Source: an uncultured Bacteroidales bacterium
Lineage (GTDB): Bacteria; Bacteroidota; Bacteroidia; Bacteroidales; Bacteroidaceae
Direction of reading: 5' to 3'
NCBI GenBank assembly: GCA_902799685.1
Contig: CADCBO010000012.1
Coordinates: forward strand, 25,937-89,936
Length of the DNA stretch: 64,000 nt
The translations under genes and the position numbers were made by a program. Positions 47,182 through 56,090 of the stretch are shown here, in pieces; the stretch's first letter is position 1, and each line of letters begins with the position of its first letter. The notes under the pieces are model-generated. The model saw nothing but the letters and a program-made list of their open reading frames with translations, made no database searches and had not been told where the DNA came from.

Positions 47182-47189
47182 TATTTTTG
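47182..47189 (+). promoter_or_regulatory. -7 promoter element for the sigma-54 regulator operon
   Basis: TATTTTTG fits TAnnTTTG, 19 bases before the ATG at 47209. It should drive the regulator-lptE-TPR-secG operon. Confidence 0.6.
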
Positions 47190-47208
47190 TCAGACTATTA
47201 GGAGTGAT

Positions 47209-48432
47209 ATGAATCAGGAGGAGATACAGAGAATGAAACAGAGGTTCCGGATTATCGGAAACTCGCCGGAACTGAACCGAGCCATTGACGTGGCCATACA
47301 GGTTGCACCTACCGACCTTACGGTGCTCATTACCGGTGAGAGCGGTGCCGGAAAAGATGTTTTTCCAAGGATTATTCATGAGAACAGCCTGCGCAAGACC
47401 AAGAAGTATCTGGCCGTGAACTGCGGCGCAATACCCGAGGGAACTATTGACTCGGAGCTGTTCGGACATATAAAAGGCGCTTTTACAAATGCCATAAGTG
47501 ACCGCAAGGGTTATTTTGGCGAAGCTGACGGCGGAACCATATTCCTGGATGAGGTGGCTGAGTTGCCGCTGGCCACGCAGGCCCGTTTGCTGCGTGTGCT
47601 GGAATCGGGCGAATTCATCCGCGTGGGCTCCAGCACGGTCGAGAAGACCGATGTGCGCATAGTTGCAGCCACTAATGTGGATCTGCTCAAGGCCATAGAG
47701 CAGGGACGTTTCCGTGAGGACCTGTTCTACCGTCTGAGCACTATACCTATCAAGGTGCCGTCACTACGTGAGCGCGGAGCCGATGTGCAGTTGCTGTTCC
47801 GCAAGTTCGCGGCCGATTGTGCCGAGAAATACCGCATGCCGGCTATCCAGCTTTCGGATGACGCCAAGGAGATGCTCATGACCTACCATTGGCCGGGTAA
47901 TGTACGCCAGCTCAAGAACATAACGGAGCAGATTTCCATCATGGCCACCCAGAGGGTAATCACGGCCGATGTGCTGCAGGAGTACCTACCTGACCGCCGT
48001 AAATCCATGCTCCCCATGCTGACCGGTGGCAAGCGCAGTGAGAACTCGTTTGAGAATGAGCGCGAGATACTCTATAAGGTGCTCTTTGACCTGCGTCGTG
48101 ACGTGACTGACCTCAAGGCCCAGGTAAACTCCCTTTCACAGGGACAGCAGCAGGTGGTTCATCAGCAGCCGGTATCCATAATCACTCCCGATGAGGGTGT
48201 CACTACTGTGCAGAATATCCCGGCAAATACCAGGAAGGGTGCCCAGACTGACGATGACATTCAGGACACCGAGGTCTATGTGGAGGAGACACTCTCTCTG
48301 GATGAGGTTGAGAAGGACATGATAAAGCGTGCCCTGGCCAAGCACAACGGCAAGCGTCGCGGTGCTGCTGCAGACTTGAACATATCAGAGCGTACGCTCT
48401 ACCGTAAAATCAAGGAGTACAATCTGGAATGA
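47209..48432 (+). CDS. Sigma-54-dependent transcriptional activator without receiver domain
   Basis: The AAA+ domain begins almost at once (residue ~25). It has Walker A GESGAGKD, the sigma-54 contact loop GAFTNA in place of GAFTGA, Walker B GGTIFLDEVAELP, and the arginine-finger region ENLFYRLST-like (EDLFYRLSTIP). A low-conservation linker (about 270-355) follows. A Fis-type helix-turn-helix closes the protein (IKRALAKHNGKRRGAAADLNISERTLYRKIKEY). There is no receiver or ligand domain, so activity must be set by expression or a partner. It is translationally coupled (ATGA) to lptE. This order with lptE and secG is typical of Bacteroidales. Confidence 0.9.
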   Translation: MNQEEIQRMKQRFRIIGNSPELNRAIDVAIQVAPTDLTVLITGESGAGKDVFPRIIHENSLRKTKKYLAVNCGAIPEGTIDSELFGHIKGAFTNAISDRKGYFGEADGGTIFLDEVAELPLATQARLLRVLESGEFIRVGSSTVEKTDVRIVAATNVDLLKAIEQGRFREDLFYRLSTIPIKVPSLRERGADVQLLFRKFAADCAEKYRMPAIQLSDDAKEMLMTYHWPGNVRQLKNITEQISIMATQRVITADVLQEYLPDRRKSMLPMLTGGKRSENSFENEREILYKVLFDLRRDVTDLKAQVNSLSQGQQQVVHQQPVSIITPDEGVTTVQNIPANTRKGAQTDDDIQDTEVYVEETLSLDEVEKDMIKRALAKHNGKRRGAAADLNISERTLYRKIKEYNLE

Positions 48433-48947
48433 AACGTAATACAGTATATAGTCTGGTTGTATTCATGGTATCGGTCCTGGCATTGGTGTCATGTAAGGTT
48501 TCATACAAGCTTAACGGGGCATCGATAGACTACAACACCATAAAGACCATCACGATTGATGCGTTTACAAACCGTGCCTCATACCAGTGGGCCCCCATGG
48601 CTCCCATGTTCAACAACTCTATCAGCGACAAGTATAACAGTCAGACCAAGCTGCGTCAGGTAAAACGCGACGGCGACCTGATGCTGTCGGGTGAGATTTC
48701 GTCATACGACCAGACCAACAAGTCTGTATCGGCCGACGGTTACTCGTCGATGGTGCAGCTCAGGATGAGTGTCAAGGTCAAGTTTACCAATAACAAGAAG
48801 CATGAACAGGACTTTGACAAGTCTTTCAGCGCCTCACGTGAATATGACTCCTCACAGCAGCTATCAGCCGTACAGGAGGAACTTGTGCAGCAGATGATAG
48901 ATGATATCATAGACCAGGTCTTCAACGCAACCGTAGCCAGTTGGTAA
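48429..48947 (+). CDS. lptE: LptE-like LPS-assembly lipoprotein
   Basis: The 172-residue protein has a lipobox (LALVSC, Cys22). It follows the LptE pattern of Bacteroidetes: CKVSYKLNGASIDYNTIKTITIDAFTNRA, LSGEISSYDQTNKS, VKFTNNKKHEQDFDKSFSASREYDS, and a C-terminal helix with EELVQQMIDDIIDQVFNATVASW. It would plug the LptD barrel and help deliver lipopolysaccharide to the cell surface. It overlaps the regulator gene by four bases and is followed immediately by the next gene. Confidence 0.85.
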   Translation: MKRNTVYSLVVFMVSVLALVSCKVSYKLNGASIDYNTIKTITIDAFTNRASYQWAPMAPMFNNSISDKYNSQTKLRQVKRDGDLMLSGEISSYDQTNKSVSADGYSSMVQLRMSVKVKFTNNKKHEQDFDKSFSASREYDSSQQLSAVQEELVQQMIDDIIDQVFNATVASW

Positions 48948-49412
48948 ATGGAACAGGGTAATGATGGACGCATGATGACTCTCCTGGACTCTTTTCTGGA
49001 GGGCAGGGAGGATGGTTCGTTGGATTTGAATGATATCGGGGCGGTTCCTACGGATTATGTGTCGGCTTACCTGTCGGCTGCCGGAGACCAGGACGGTGCC
49101 GCCGACAAGGCCATTCGTTCCAAGACCGAACAACTGCTGGATGCATTCCTTTCGGCCGGCAATGAGAGGCCTTCTTTCAATCTTGTGCCGTCATCGGACG
49201 GGGATGAAGTTGCTCCCGATGATGAGCCCGAACAGCTTGACGATTCATGTTACACCCAGACTTTGGCACAAATCTATCTGAAACAGCGCAGATATGACAA
49301 GGCTTTGGAAATAATTAGGTCTCTTTATTTGAATTTTCCGAATAAAAGCATTTACTTTGCGGACCAAATCCGGTATTTGGAAAAATTAATCAGGATAAAT
49401 CAAAAACAATAA
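48948..49412 (+). CDS. Short TPR-containing hypothetical protein
   Basis: The 154-residue soluble protein is acidic in its first 100 residues. It ends with one TPR motif (YTQTLAQIYLKQRRYDKALEIIRSLYLNFPNKS). There is no signal peptide. Its ATG follows the lptE stop codon with no gap, and secG starts six bases after its own stop. The conserved place between lptE and secG suggests an envelope-related role, but no function is known to me. Confidence 0.7.
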   Translation: MEQGNDGRMMTLLDSFLEGREDGSLDLNDIGAVPTDYVSAYLSAAGDQDGAADKAIRSKTEQLLDAFLSAGNERPSFNLVPSSDGDEVAPDDEPEQLDDSCYTQTLAQIYLKQRRYDKALEIIRSLYLNFPNKSIYFADQIRYLEKLIRINQKQ

Positions 49413-49418
49413 TAGAAA

Positions 49419-49763
49419 ATGTTTAAGGTATTGCTTGTTATTATCGTGATTCTGTCAGTGTTTCTCTGCTTCATAGTCACGATTCAGAATTCTAAAGGCG
49501 GCGGTCTGGCTGCCGGTTTTGCATCATCAAACCAGATTATGGGTGTACGCAAGACTACCGATATACTTGAAAAGACCACATGGACTCTGATTGCCAGCAT
49601 CGCGGTTCTGAGCATCATCACCGCATACGTGGCCAAACCCAAGGTTATCAACACAGGTTCGGTCTATGATGATGAGGCAATAGAGAACCAGATCATAAAT
49701 CCGGAGTCATCAACCACTACGTTTGATTCTCCTATCGAGATTCAGGATATTCCTGAGGAATAA
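49419..49763 (+). CDS. secG: Preprotein translocase subunit SecG
   Basis: The 114-residue protein has the SecG layout: a first helix (about 2-21), the loop QNSKGGGLAAGFASSNQIMGVRKTTDILEK, a second helix (about 53-72), and an acidic tail. SecG assists the SecYE channel in protein export. It is the last gene of this operon and is followed by a hairpin shared with the convergent gene. Confidence 0.95.
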   Translation: MFKVLLVIIVILSVFLCFIVTIQNSKGGGLAAGFASSNQIMGVRKTTDILEKTTWTLIASIAVLSIITAYVAKPKVINTGSVYDDEAIENQIINPESSTTTFDSPIEIQDIPEE

Positions 49764-49793
49764 TACAAGGAATAGGCTGAAAGGTCTTGGAAT

Positions 49794-49829
49794 AATTGAA
49801 GGCGGTCATTGATTTGACTGCCTTCAATT
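49794..49829. terminator. Terminator-like hairpin between convergent genes
   Basis: A 15-bp stem with one mismatch (49794-49808 with 49815-49829) closes a 6-base loop. Its right arm overlaps the end of the convergent glycosyltransferase gene. The T tracts on both sides are weak, so it may work in both directions but not strongly. Confidence 0.6.
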
Positions 49830-50948
49830 GTTTATTGCGCTTGCATAGACATCCATAAGCTGTCCTGCAAGAACTTCTGGGCTGAATGCCTCTATGGCAT
49901 ATCGGTATCCTTTCTCAGTCATTGAGTTACGCAGGACATCATCTGTAAGTACGGCTTCCATCTTACGGGCTAAATCCGATATGTCTGAGGGATCAACTGT
50001 CAGAGAGTAGGGGCCTGCCGCTTCAGGCAGCGATGAGACGTTGCTGGTTATTACCGGACATCTGGAAAGCAGGGCTTCAACAACCGGTAATCCGAATCCT
50101 TCATAAAACGACGGATAGACAAGCATGCGTGCATTCAGGTAGAGATATCGCAGTCCTTCAGTTCCTACTTTCTGAGGTGTAAATATCACAAGGTCCTGCA
50201 TATTGTGCTGCGCAATGTATTCAAGCACTTTCTGCTTGTACTCCCTACCGTCGCCTATCACTACAAGCGGAATCTGTAGGTCCTTGGGCAAAAGATTCAA
50301 AGCTTTCACTATTCCCAGCAGATTCTTGCGGGAATTGATGGAGCCTACATACAGGATGTAAGGCTTGCCGACTACGTATGCGGCAAGGCTTGAGGGGCAT
50401 ACACCTTTATTGTCTGTGTAATACAGACTGTTCACAGGCTGAAAGACCACGTCAATCCTGTCGGGATCCACATCGTAGAAACGTATTATATCCTTCTTGG
50501 TGGATTCGCTTATGGCAATAATTCTGTCGGCTTTACGGCATGCATGTCGCCATTTGAGATTGTATGTGAAACGGTCTGTGGCGTGGTACATGTCGGGGAA
50601 TGTCCTGAAGGCCACATCGTGGATGGTCACCACCGACGGTATGTCCAGACCTGCGGGCAGTTCGTTCGATAGGCCATGGAAAATGTCAACGGAGTCTTTC
50701 CGTGCGGCTGATGCAAGTCCTAATGTCCTCCATGCGCTGCCTCTAAGGATGCCGTGCGGCAGTATTGTGCGGCAGCGGTTCTTTTCCATGTACTGACCGG
50801 TAACGTCATTCCGCCTTATCTTGGGGGTGTAAAGCAGGTACTCGTTCTGGGGATAGAATTCTGTAAGTATGTCAATAGTGGTCCGGCTGTGGTTTCCCAG
50901 GCCGGTGAAGTTGTTGAACAGACGTTTGGCGTCAAACCCTATCCTCAT
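49824..50948 (-). CDS. Family 4 (GT-B) glycosyltransferase
   Basis: The 374-residue protein has the GT4 layout: an N-terminal Rossmann half with HGLSNELPAGLDIPSVVTIHD, a linker, and then YVGSINSRKNLLGIVKAL. The acceptor/donor motif YPSFYEGFGLPVVEALLSRCPVI includes the conserved E-x7-E. It transfers a sugar from a nucleotide donor, retaining stereochemistry. There is no membrane helix or signal. It is followed on the same strand by no close partner, and the ROK gene lies 11 bases upstream. A role in surface glycans is likely. Confidence 0.9.
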   Translation of the reverse strand: MRIGFDAKRLFNNFTGLGNHSRTTIDILTEFYPQNEYLLYTPKIRRNDVTGQYMEKNRCRTILPHGILRGSAWRTLGLASAARKDSVDIFHGLSNELPAGLDIPSVVTIHDVAFRTFPDMYHATDRFTYNLKWRHACRKADRIIAISESTKKDIIRFYDVDPDRIDVVFQPVNSLYYTDNKGVCPSSLAAYVVGKPYILYVGSINSRKNLLGIVKALNLLPKDLQIPLVVIGDGREYKQKVLEYIAQHNMQDLVIFTPQKVGTEGLRYLYLNARMLVYPSFYEGFGLPVVEALLSRCPVITSNVSSLPEAAGPYSLTVDPSDISDLARKMEAVLTDDVLRNSMTEKGYRYAIEAFSPEVLAGQLMDVYASAINN

Positions 50949-50959
50949 ATCACGATGGC

Positions 50960-51922
50960 TTACCAGACCATAGAACTTGCTCCTAGTATTGCGGCGTCTG
51001 ACTCCTTGAGCGAGGAGTAGAGTATCCTAATCTGATCCTTCCAAACCTGCATCAGATTGTCGTTCATGGCGCGTACCATCTCGTCATGGAAAAACTCTTT
51101 TGACTTGGTAAGGCCTCCGAACAGCACTATCGCCTCGGGTGAACTGAATTTTACGAAGTCGCCTAATGCACGGCCCAGGATTCTGCCGGTAAACGCAAAT
51201 ATCTGCCTGGCCAGTTCGTCGCCCTGTACGGCGGCATCATAAATGTCCTTTGATGAGATTGATTCGGGGTCAATCTTACGCAACAGGCTGTCACTGCTCT
51301 CTTTCTGCAGGAACTCGCGCGCGGTACGTGCCACGCCCATTGCGCTGGCGTAAGTCTCCAGACAGCCCTTGAGACCGCAGTTGCACTGCCGGCCATCCTG
51401 TACTACGCATACATGACCCAACTCTCCGGCAAATCCGTCATGACCGTAAACCAGTCTGCCGTGGGATATTATTCCGCTGCCAACGCCTGTACCCAATGTA
51501 ATCATTATGAAATCATCAATGCCGCGTGCCACGCCATAAGTGTGTTCGCCGCGTGCAGCTGCATTGGCGTCATTGGTTATTCGTACATGCAGTCCTGTAG
51601 CCTTTATTAGACGTTCAGCAAGAGGTATAACACATGGCTTGCCTTCTGTGTCACGCGCCCACCTGAGGTTGGGGGCATACCGTATAGTACCGTCCAGACG
51701 GTTTGCGTTGGGGGCGCCTATGCCTATTCCCATTACATTGCCTCGATGGGCGGTCTTGCGTATCAGGTCCTTGACGGTTCCGGCCAACAGTTCCAGATAC
51801 TCATCAAAGTTGTCAATCAACGATGTGACCACACTCTGTTCGAGTATGGTCCCATCTTGTGTGACGACTCCGCATTTGGATGATTGGCCGCCGATGTCTA
51901 TTCCAATAGCCAGTCGCTCCAT
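50960..51922 (-). CDS. ROK family sugar kinase
   Basis: The 320-residue protein starts with the ATP-binding GIDIGGQSSKCGVV. It carries the ROK signature, with zinc-binding residues in the GELGHVCVVQDGRQCNCGLKGCLETYAS region (His, Cys, Cys, Cys). Catalytic Asp lies in ITNDANAAARGE. No DNA-binding domain is present, so it is an enzyme, probably a glucokinase or N-acetylhexosamine kinase. The histidine phosphatase gene ends four bases upstream of its start on the same strand. Confidence 0.9.
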   Translation of the reverse strand: MERLAIGIDIGGQSSKCGVVTQDGTILEQSVVTSLIDNFDEYLELLAGTVKDLIRKTAHRGNVMGIGIGAPNANRLDGTIRYAPNLRWARDTEGKPCVIPLAERLIKATGLHVRITNDANAAARGEHTYGVARGIDDFIMITLGTGVGSGIISHGRLVYGHDGFAGELGHVCVVQDGRQCNCGLKGCLETYASAMGVARTAREFLQKESSDSLLRKIDPESISSKDIYDAAVQGDELARQIFAFTGRILGRALGDFVKFSSPEAIVLFGGLTKSKEFFHDEMVRAMNDNLMQVWKDQIRILYSSLKESDAAILGASSMVW

Positions 51923-51926
51923 ATTA

Positions 51927-53330
51927 TCAGTTTGCGGTGAGTTCTGCCTTTATCTTGTCCCACTTGGCCAGAATGTCGCGGTAGTACTTTTCAAGCTTGT
52001 CCCACTCATAGAAGTAGGGATATTCCTTGCCCTTGGCATCCTTGTAGCACTCTACGGGCAGTTTGGCCTCCTTCTCGTCGAGCAGTGCCCTTACCAATAT
52101 GGTGCCGTTCTTGTCCTTGAAGAAAATGAGCTGTATGTTGCTGCCCATGTGTACGATGTCGTAGTTGACCCACTTGCTTGCCAGGTCTTCAATATCCTTG
52201 GGAGCGTATCCGCAGTCATTCACCTCCATAAGGCAGAGAAGGGGATACAGTGCAGTGTCATGTCCGTAACGCAGGTTGGCGCTGGGAGTGCCGTTGGCAA
52301 TGGCTATGTCTGCCTTGTCCAGGAAATCCTGAAGCAGTGTGGCGTGGCCGTAAGGCACCAGGTTCTGGGTCAGGTCATTGTAGCCGGATACTGAGTACCA
52401 GTACAGGTTGTTCTGAAGCCAGCAGTCATACCATTCATCGTATGTGAACACATCGTCCAGGTCAAAACCCAGATATGAGTGGCTGCCCATATTGGCTGCA
52501 ATATCATATATCTTGGTGTAGAGGTCGTTTGAACGGTCTGATGTAGATGTACTGGTGGAGGTTGAACCTGAGCTGCTGCCTCCGGTAGTTCCGGCACGTG
52601 ATGAAGATGACGTCCTTACATATCTGGTTATGAATGTAGTATCAGTAAAAAGTGCGCACATGAGACGTTCCGGATTGTTGTGCTTTGCATTGAATGCGTT
52701 GACGGCGGCATTTCTCTCGCGACTGTTCTTGGCACTGTTGATGGCCCTGTCCTCGGAGTTCATGTAACCGCGGTCAAAATCACTGCAGTTGTAGTCTATG
52801 TTCATCTGTGGCAGTATGCTTGAGAATTCCATCATGGCAGCCGTCATACTGGCCATAACACGATGTGATGTGGTGGAGCGGGCCACGATAGTTGTCTTCT
52901 TGTTGAATATCTCCGGGTAGTTGCGGACCATACGGCGGGCTATTCCGCGGTGCTGCTGCTGGCCGACTATTGTAAGGTCACCCAGATGGCCATCGGCATC
53001 CTTTGCCATTATTTCAATGCGCCTGAGTACGTCCTTGCCAAAGTCGGTAAGAATACCCTTGTCATTAGCCTGCTGGAGCATTGTCAACGGGTCATTGTAC
53101 TGAGGGGTGTTGAGCAGGTAACGTGAACCGTGACGGCCATAATGGCTCATGTAGAAAGGCTTGAACCCCTTGGGAGCCTTTGAATAGGTTACGCCAGGAT
53201 CCTCGTACTGGGTCATGCTTCCTCTGAACTTGTAGAGGTTGTCCTTGTTGATGTCTTGCTTCTTTGTGATTTCAGCACACAGAGCCAATGGGAGCAGAAG
53301 CGCCAGGCTCAAGATGACGGATTTCTTCAT
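51927..53330 (-). CDS. Histidine-type phosphatase (MINPP-like)
   Basis: A signal peptide (KKSVILSLALLLPLALCAE) shows export. Catalytic RHG is in HYGRHGSRYL at about 60-66. The distal motif is RYGHDTALYP, with HD rather than the HAE of multiple inositol-polyphosphate phosphatases, so substrate or mechanism details may differ. A Ser/Thr/Gly-rich low-complexity insert (about 245-270) interrupts the cap. Family members remove phosphate from phytate or similar esters. It lies upstream of a ROK kinase, consistent with sugar-phosphate salvage. Confidence 0.85.
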   Translation of the reverse strand: MKKSVILSLALLLPLALCAEITKKQDINKDNLYKFRGSMTQYEDPGVTYSKAPKGFKPFYMSHYGRHGSRYLLNTPQYNDPLTMLQQANDKGILTDFGKDVLRRIEIMAKDADGHLGDLTIVGQQQHRGIARRMVRNYPEIFNKKTTIVARSTTSHRVMASMTAAMMEFSSILPQMNIDYNCSDFDRGYMNSEDRAINSAKNSRERNAAVNAFNAKHNNPERLMCALFTDTTFITRYVRTSSSSRAGTTGGSSSGSTSTSTSTSDRSNDLYTKIYDIAANMGSHSYLGFDLDDVFTYDEWYDCWLQNNLYWYSVSGYNDLTQNLVPYGHATLLQDFLDKADIAIANGTPSANLRYGHDTALYPLLCLMEVNDCGYAPKDIEDLASKWVNYDIVHMGSNIQLIFFKDKNGTILVRALLDEKEAKLPVECYKDAKGKEYPYFYEWDKLEKYYRDILAKWDKIKAELTAN

Positions 53331-53381
53331 TTTGGGTCAGTATTTGTAGGTTTTTTATACAATAAATAGGTTTGTTTCGTG

Positions 53382-53389
53382 CAAAAATA
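53382..53389 (-). promoter_or_regulatory. -7 promoter element for the histidine phosphatase gene
   Basis: The minus strand reads TATTTTTG, 51 bases before the ATG at 53330, fitting TAnnTTTG. Confidence 0.55.
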
Positions 53390-53471
53390 ATAAAAAATGG
53401 CTTCAAAACAGCATTGGGAGTACCTTTAATATAAAATTTACGGTAAGCTGTAGTTACTGTCATATTTTTGC

Positions 53472-53479
53472 TAAATTTG
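53472..53479 (+). promoter_or_regulatory. -7 promoter element for transketolase
   Basis: TAAATTTG fits TAnnTTTG, 39 bases before the transketolase ATG at 53519, with a TTAC at the -33 distance. Confidence 0.6.
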
Positions 53480-53518
53480 CAAGCTACTGCGCAAATTTCT
53501 AAACTAAACAATATAACA

Positions 53519-55534
53519 ATGAACAGTAAAGAATTGATGAACAAGGCAGCCGACAATATCCGTATTCTGGCTGCATCAATGGTCGAGAAGGCCAAGTCCG
53601 GTCACCCCGGTGGTGCTATGGGTGGCGCTGATTTCATTAACGTGCTTTTCAGCGAGTTCCTGGAGTATGATCCCCGCAACATGAAGTTTGAGGGTCGTGA
53701 CCGTTTCTTCCTGGATCCCGGCCATATGGCTCCCATGCTTTACTCACAGCTTGCACTGATCGGCAAGTTCTCAATGGAGGAGCTGGCCACACTGCGTCAG
53801 TGGGGCTCACCCGTAACCGGTCACCCCGAATTGGAGGTTGCCCGTGGTATTGAGAATACCTCCGGTCCTCTTGGCCAGGGTCACGTTTTTGCTGTAGGTG
53901 CCGCCATTGCCGAGAAGCATCTGGCAGCCGTACTGGGCAGTGAGGTAATGAACCACAAGATCTACGCCTACATCTCTGACGGTGGTATCCAGGAGGAGAT
54001 CTCACAGGGCGCAGGCCGCATAGCCGGTACTCTGGGTCTTGACAACCTCATCATGTTCTATGATTCAAATGACATCCAGCTCTCAACCGAGACCAAGGTT
54101 GTAACCGCCGAGGACACTGCCGCCAAGTATCGCGCATGGGGTTGGAACGTATATGAGATAAACGGTAACTGCGTTGACCAGATCCGCGGTGCCCTGACCA
54201 TGGCTCAGAACGCCAACGGCAAACCGACCCTTATCATCGGTAAGTGCATCATGGGTAAGGGTGCCCTCAAGGCTGATGGTACCAGCTACGAGCGCAACTG
54301 CAAGACTCACGGTGCTCCTCTGGGTGGTGACGCTTACGTCAACACAATCAAGGCTCTGGGCGGTGATCCCGAGAATCCTTTCCAGATATTCCCCGAGGTA
54401 AAGAAGCTCTATGCTGACCGTGCCAAGGAGCTCCGCAAGATCATGGATGCCAAGTATGCCCGTAAGGCTGCCTGGGAGAAGGCAAATCCTGAGAAGGCTG
54501 CCCTCCTTAAGGAGTGGTTCAGCGGCAAGGCTCCCAAGATTGACTGGAGCAAGGTTGAGCAGAAGCCCGATGATGCTACACGTTCTGCATCAGCTGCAGT
54601 TTTGAGCCAGCTCGCACAGCAGGTTCCCAACATGATCTGCGCCAGCGCTGACCTGAGCAACTCAGATAAGACAGACGGATTCCTGAAATATACAACCAAC
54701 ATGGTTAAGGGTGACTTCAGCGGTTCATTCTTCCAGGCTGGCGTAGCCGAGCTTACAATGGCTTGCTGCTGCATCGGTATGGCTCTGCACGGTGGTGTTA
54801 TCCCCGCTTGCGGTACATTCTTTGTATTCTCAGACTACATGAAGCCCGCCGTACGTATGGCTGCCCTCATGGAACTGCCCGTCAAGTTCATATGGACTCA
54901 CGATGCATTCCGCGTAGGTGAGGACGGTCCTACACATGAGCCTGTTGAGCAGGAGGCACAGATCCGTCTCATGGAGAAGCTCAAGACACACAAGGGCAAG
55001 AACTCAATGCTTGTTCTCCGTCCCGCCGACAGCGACGAGACCACTCAGGCATGGAAGCTTGCTATGGAGAATACCACATCACCCACAGGTCTTATCCTGA
55101 GCCGTCAGAACATCAAGACCCTGCCCGCAGGCAATGACTACAGCCAGGCTGCCAAGGGTGCTTACATCGTAGCCGGTTCAGACGCTGACTTTGACGTAAT
55201 CCTGCTCGCTTCAGGTTCAGAAGTATCAACTCTGGTTGCCGGTGCTGAGCTCCTGCGTCAGGACGGTATCAAGTGCCGTATCGTAAGCGTTCCTTCCGAG
55301 GGCCTGTTCCGCAGCCAGTCCAAGGCTTACCAGCGCTCAATCCTGCCCGGTAACAAGAAGAAATTCGGTCTCACTGCAGGTCTGCCTGTAACCCTGGAGG
55401 GTCTGGTAGGTGCCAGCGGTAAGGTTTGGGGTCTCAGCTCATTCGGTTTCTCTGCTCCTTACAAGGTGCTCGACGAGAAGCTGGGTTTCACCGCCGAGAA
55501 CGTTTATGCTCAGGTTAAGTCATTGCTCAAGTAA
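53519..55534 (+). CDS. tkt: Transketolase
   Basis: The 671-residue enzyme has the normal length. Landmarks are KSGHPGGAMGGADF near the start, HPELEVARGIENTSGPLGQG, the thiamine-diphosphate motif SDGGIQEEISQGAG, and the pyrimidine-binding EDGPTHEPVEQEAQIR. It moves two-carbon units between sugar phosphates in the pentose phosphate pathway. I chose ATG 53519 (MNSKELMNKAAD); an upstream in-frame start would sit in the promoter. Codon choice is strongly biased (CTC, AAG, GGT), which fits high expression. The rpiB gene starts within the stop codon (TAATG). Confidence 0.95.
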   Translation: MNSKELMNKAADNIRILAASMVEKAKSGHPGGAMGGADFINVLFSEFLEYDPRNMKFEGRDRFFLDPGHMAPMLYSQLALIGKFSMEELATLRQWGSPVTGHPELEVARGIENTSGPLGQGHVFAVGAAIAEKHLAAVLGSEVMNHKIYAYISDGGIQEEISQGAGRIAGTLGLDNLIMFYDSNDIQLSTETKVVTAEDTAAKYRAWGWNVYEINGNCVDQIRGALTMAQNANGKPTLIIGKCIMGKGALKADGTSYERNCKTHGAPLGGDAYVNTIKALGGDPENPFQIFPEVKKLYADRAKELRKIMDAKYARKAAWEKANPEKAALLKEWFSGKAPKIDWSKVEQKPDDATRSASAAVLSQLAQQVPNMICASADLSNSDKTDGFLKYTTNMVKGDFSGSFFQAGVAELTMACCCIGMALHGGVIPACGTFFVFSDYMKPAVRMAALMELPVKFIWTHDAFRVGEDGPTHEPVEQEAQIRLMEKLKTHKGKNSMLVLRPADSDETTQAWKLAMENTTSPTGLILSRQNIKTLPAGNDYSQAAKGAYIVAGSDADFDVILLASGSEVSTLVAGAELLRQDGIKCRIVSVPSEGLFRSQSKAYQRSILPGNKKKFGLTAGLPVTLEGLVGASGKVWGLSSFGFSAPYKVLDEKLGFTAENVYAQVKSLLK

Positions 55535-55962
55535 TGATAGGAATAGCAAGTGACCACGCTGCTTTCCCGTTGAAGCAGTTTGTAATTGAATACTTGAAGG
55601 AGAAGGGGCTGGAGTTTAAGGACTACGGCACCTATACTCCCGACAGTTGTAACTATGCTGATTACGGCCACGCTCTGGCCCGCGGCATTGAGAACGGTGA
55701 GGTAGAGAAGGGTATAGCCATGTGCGGCAGCGGAGAGGGTATCTCAATGACTCTGAACAAGCATCAGGGCATCCGCGCCGGACTGTGCTGGATCCCCGAG
55801 ATTGCTCACCTTATCCGTCAGCACAATGATGCCAACGTATTGGTAATGCCCGGCCGTTTCATCGATACCGATATGGCCCGCAAGATAATGGACGAGTATC
55901 TGAATACCCCCTTTGAGGGCGGTCGCCATCAACTCCGCGTTGACAGCATTCCAGTGAAGTGA
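55534..55962 (+). CDS. rpiB: Ribose 5-phosphate isomerase B
   Basis: The 142-residue protein shows GIASDHAAFPLKQFV, DYGTYTPDSCNYADYGH, and the active-site MCGSGEGISMTLNKHQGIRAGLC with the catalytic Cys. It interconverts ribose 5-phosphate and ribulose 5-phosphate. It is directly coupled to tkt, making a small pentose phosphate operon. A strong terminator follows after 33 bases. Confidence 0.95.
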   Translation: MIGIASDHAAFPLKQFVIEYLKEKGLEFKDYGTYTPDSCNYADYGHALARGIENGEVEKGIAMCGSGEGISMTLNKHQGIRAGLCWIPEIAHLIRQHNDANVLVMPGRFIDTDMARKIMDEYLNTPFEGGRHQLRVDSIPVK

Positions 55963-55967
55963 ATTGA

Positions 55968-56090
55968 CAATTGAAAATTGAGAATTGAGAATTGTAAAAA
56001 GGGTTCGGAGAAATTCCGAACCCTTTTTAATGTCGCGATTAACGCAGGTGCTTGTTAATTCTCAATTCTCAACTCTCAATTCTCAATTAT
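55968..56090. repeat. AATTGAGAATTG direct and inverted repeats flanking a terminator
   Basis: Copies of ATTGAGAATTG-type sequence precede the terminator (about 55968-55995), and inverted copies (AATTCTCAATTCTCAA) follow it (about 56057-56087). Together they form a longer AT-rich inverted repeat of the kind often seen between Bacteroidetes genes. Confidence 0.7.
55996..56028. terminator. Bidirectional rho-independent terminator
   Basis: A perfect 14-bp stem (55996-56009 with 56015-56028) has five A residues on one side and five T residues on the other. It serves rpiB on the plus strand and the FMN-binding gene on the minus strand. Confidence 0.9.

Noticed and set aside
52555-52640. Frameshift in the histidine phosphatase at the Ser/Thr-rich stretch
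   Set aside because: The frame continues with conserved motifs on both sides, so the stretch is a low-complexity insert rather than an error.
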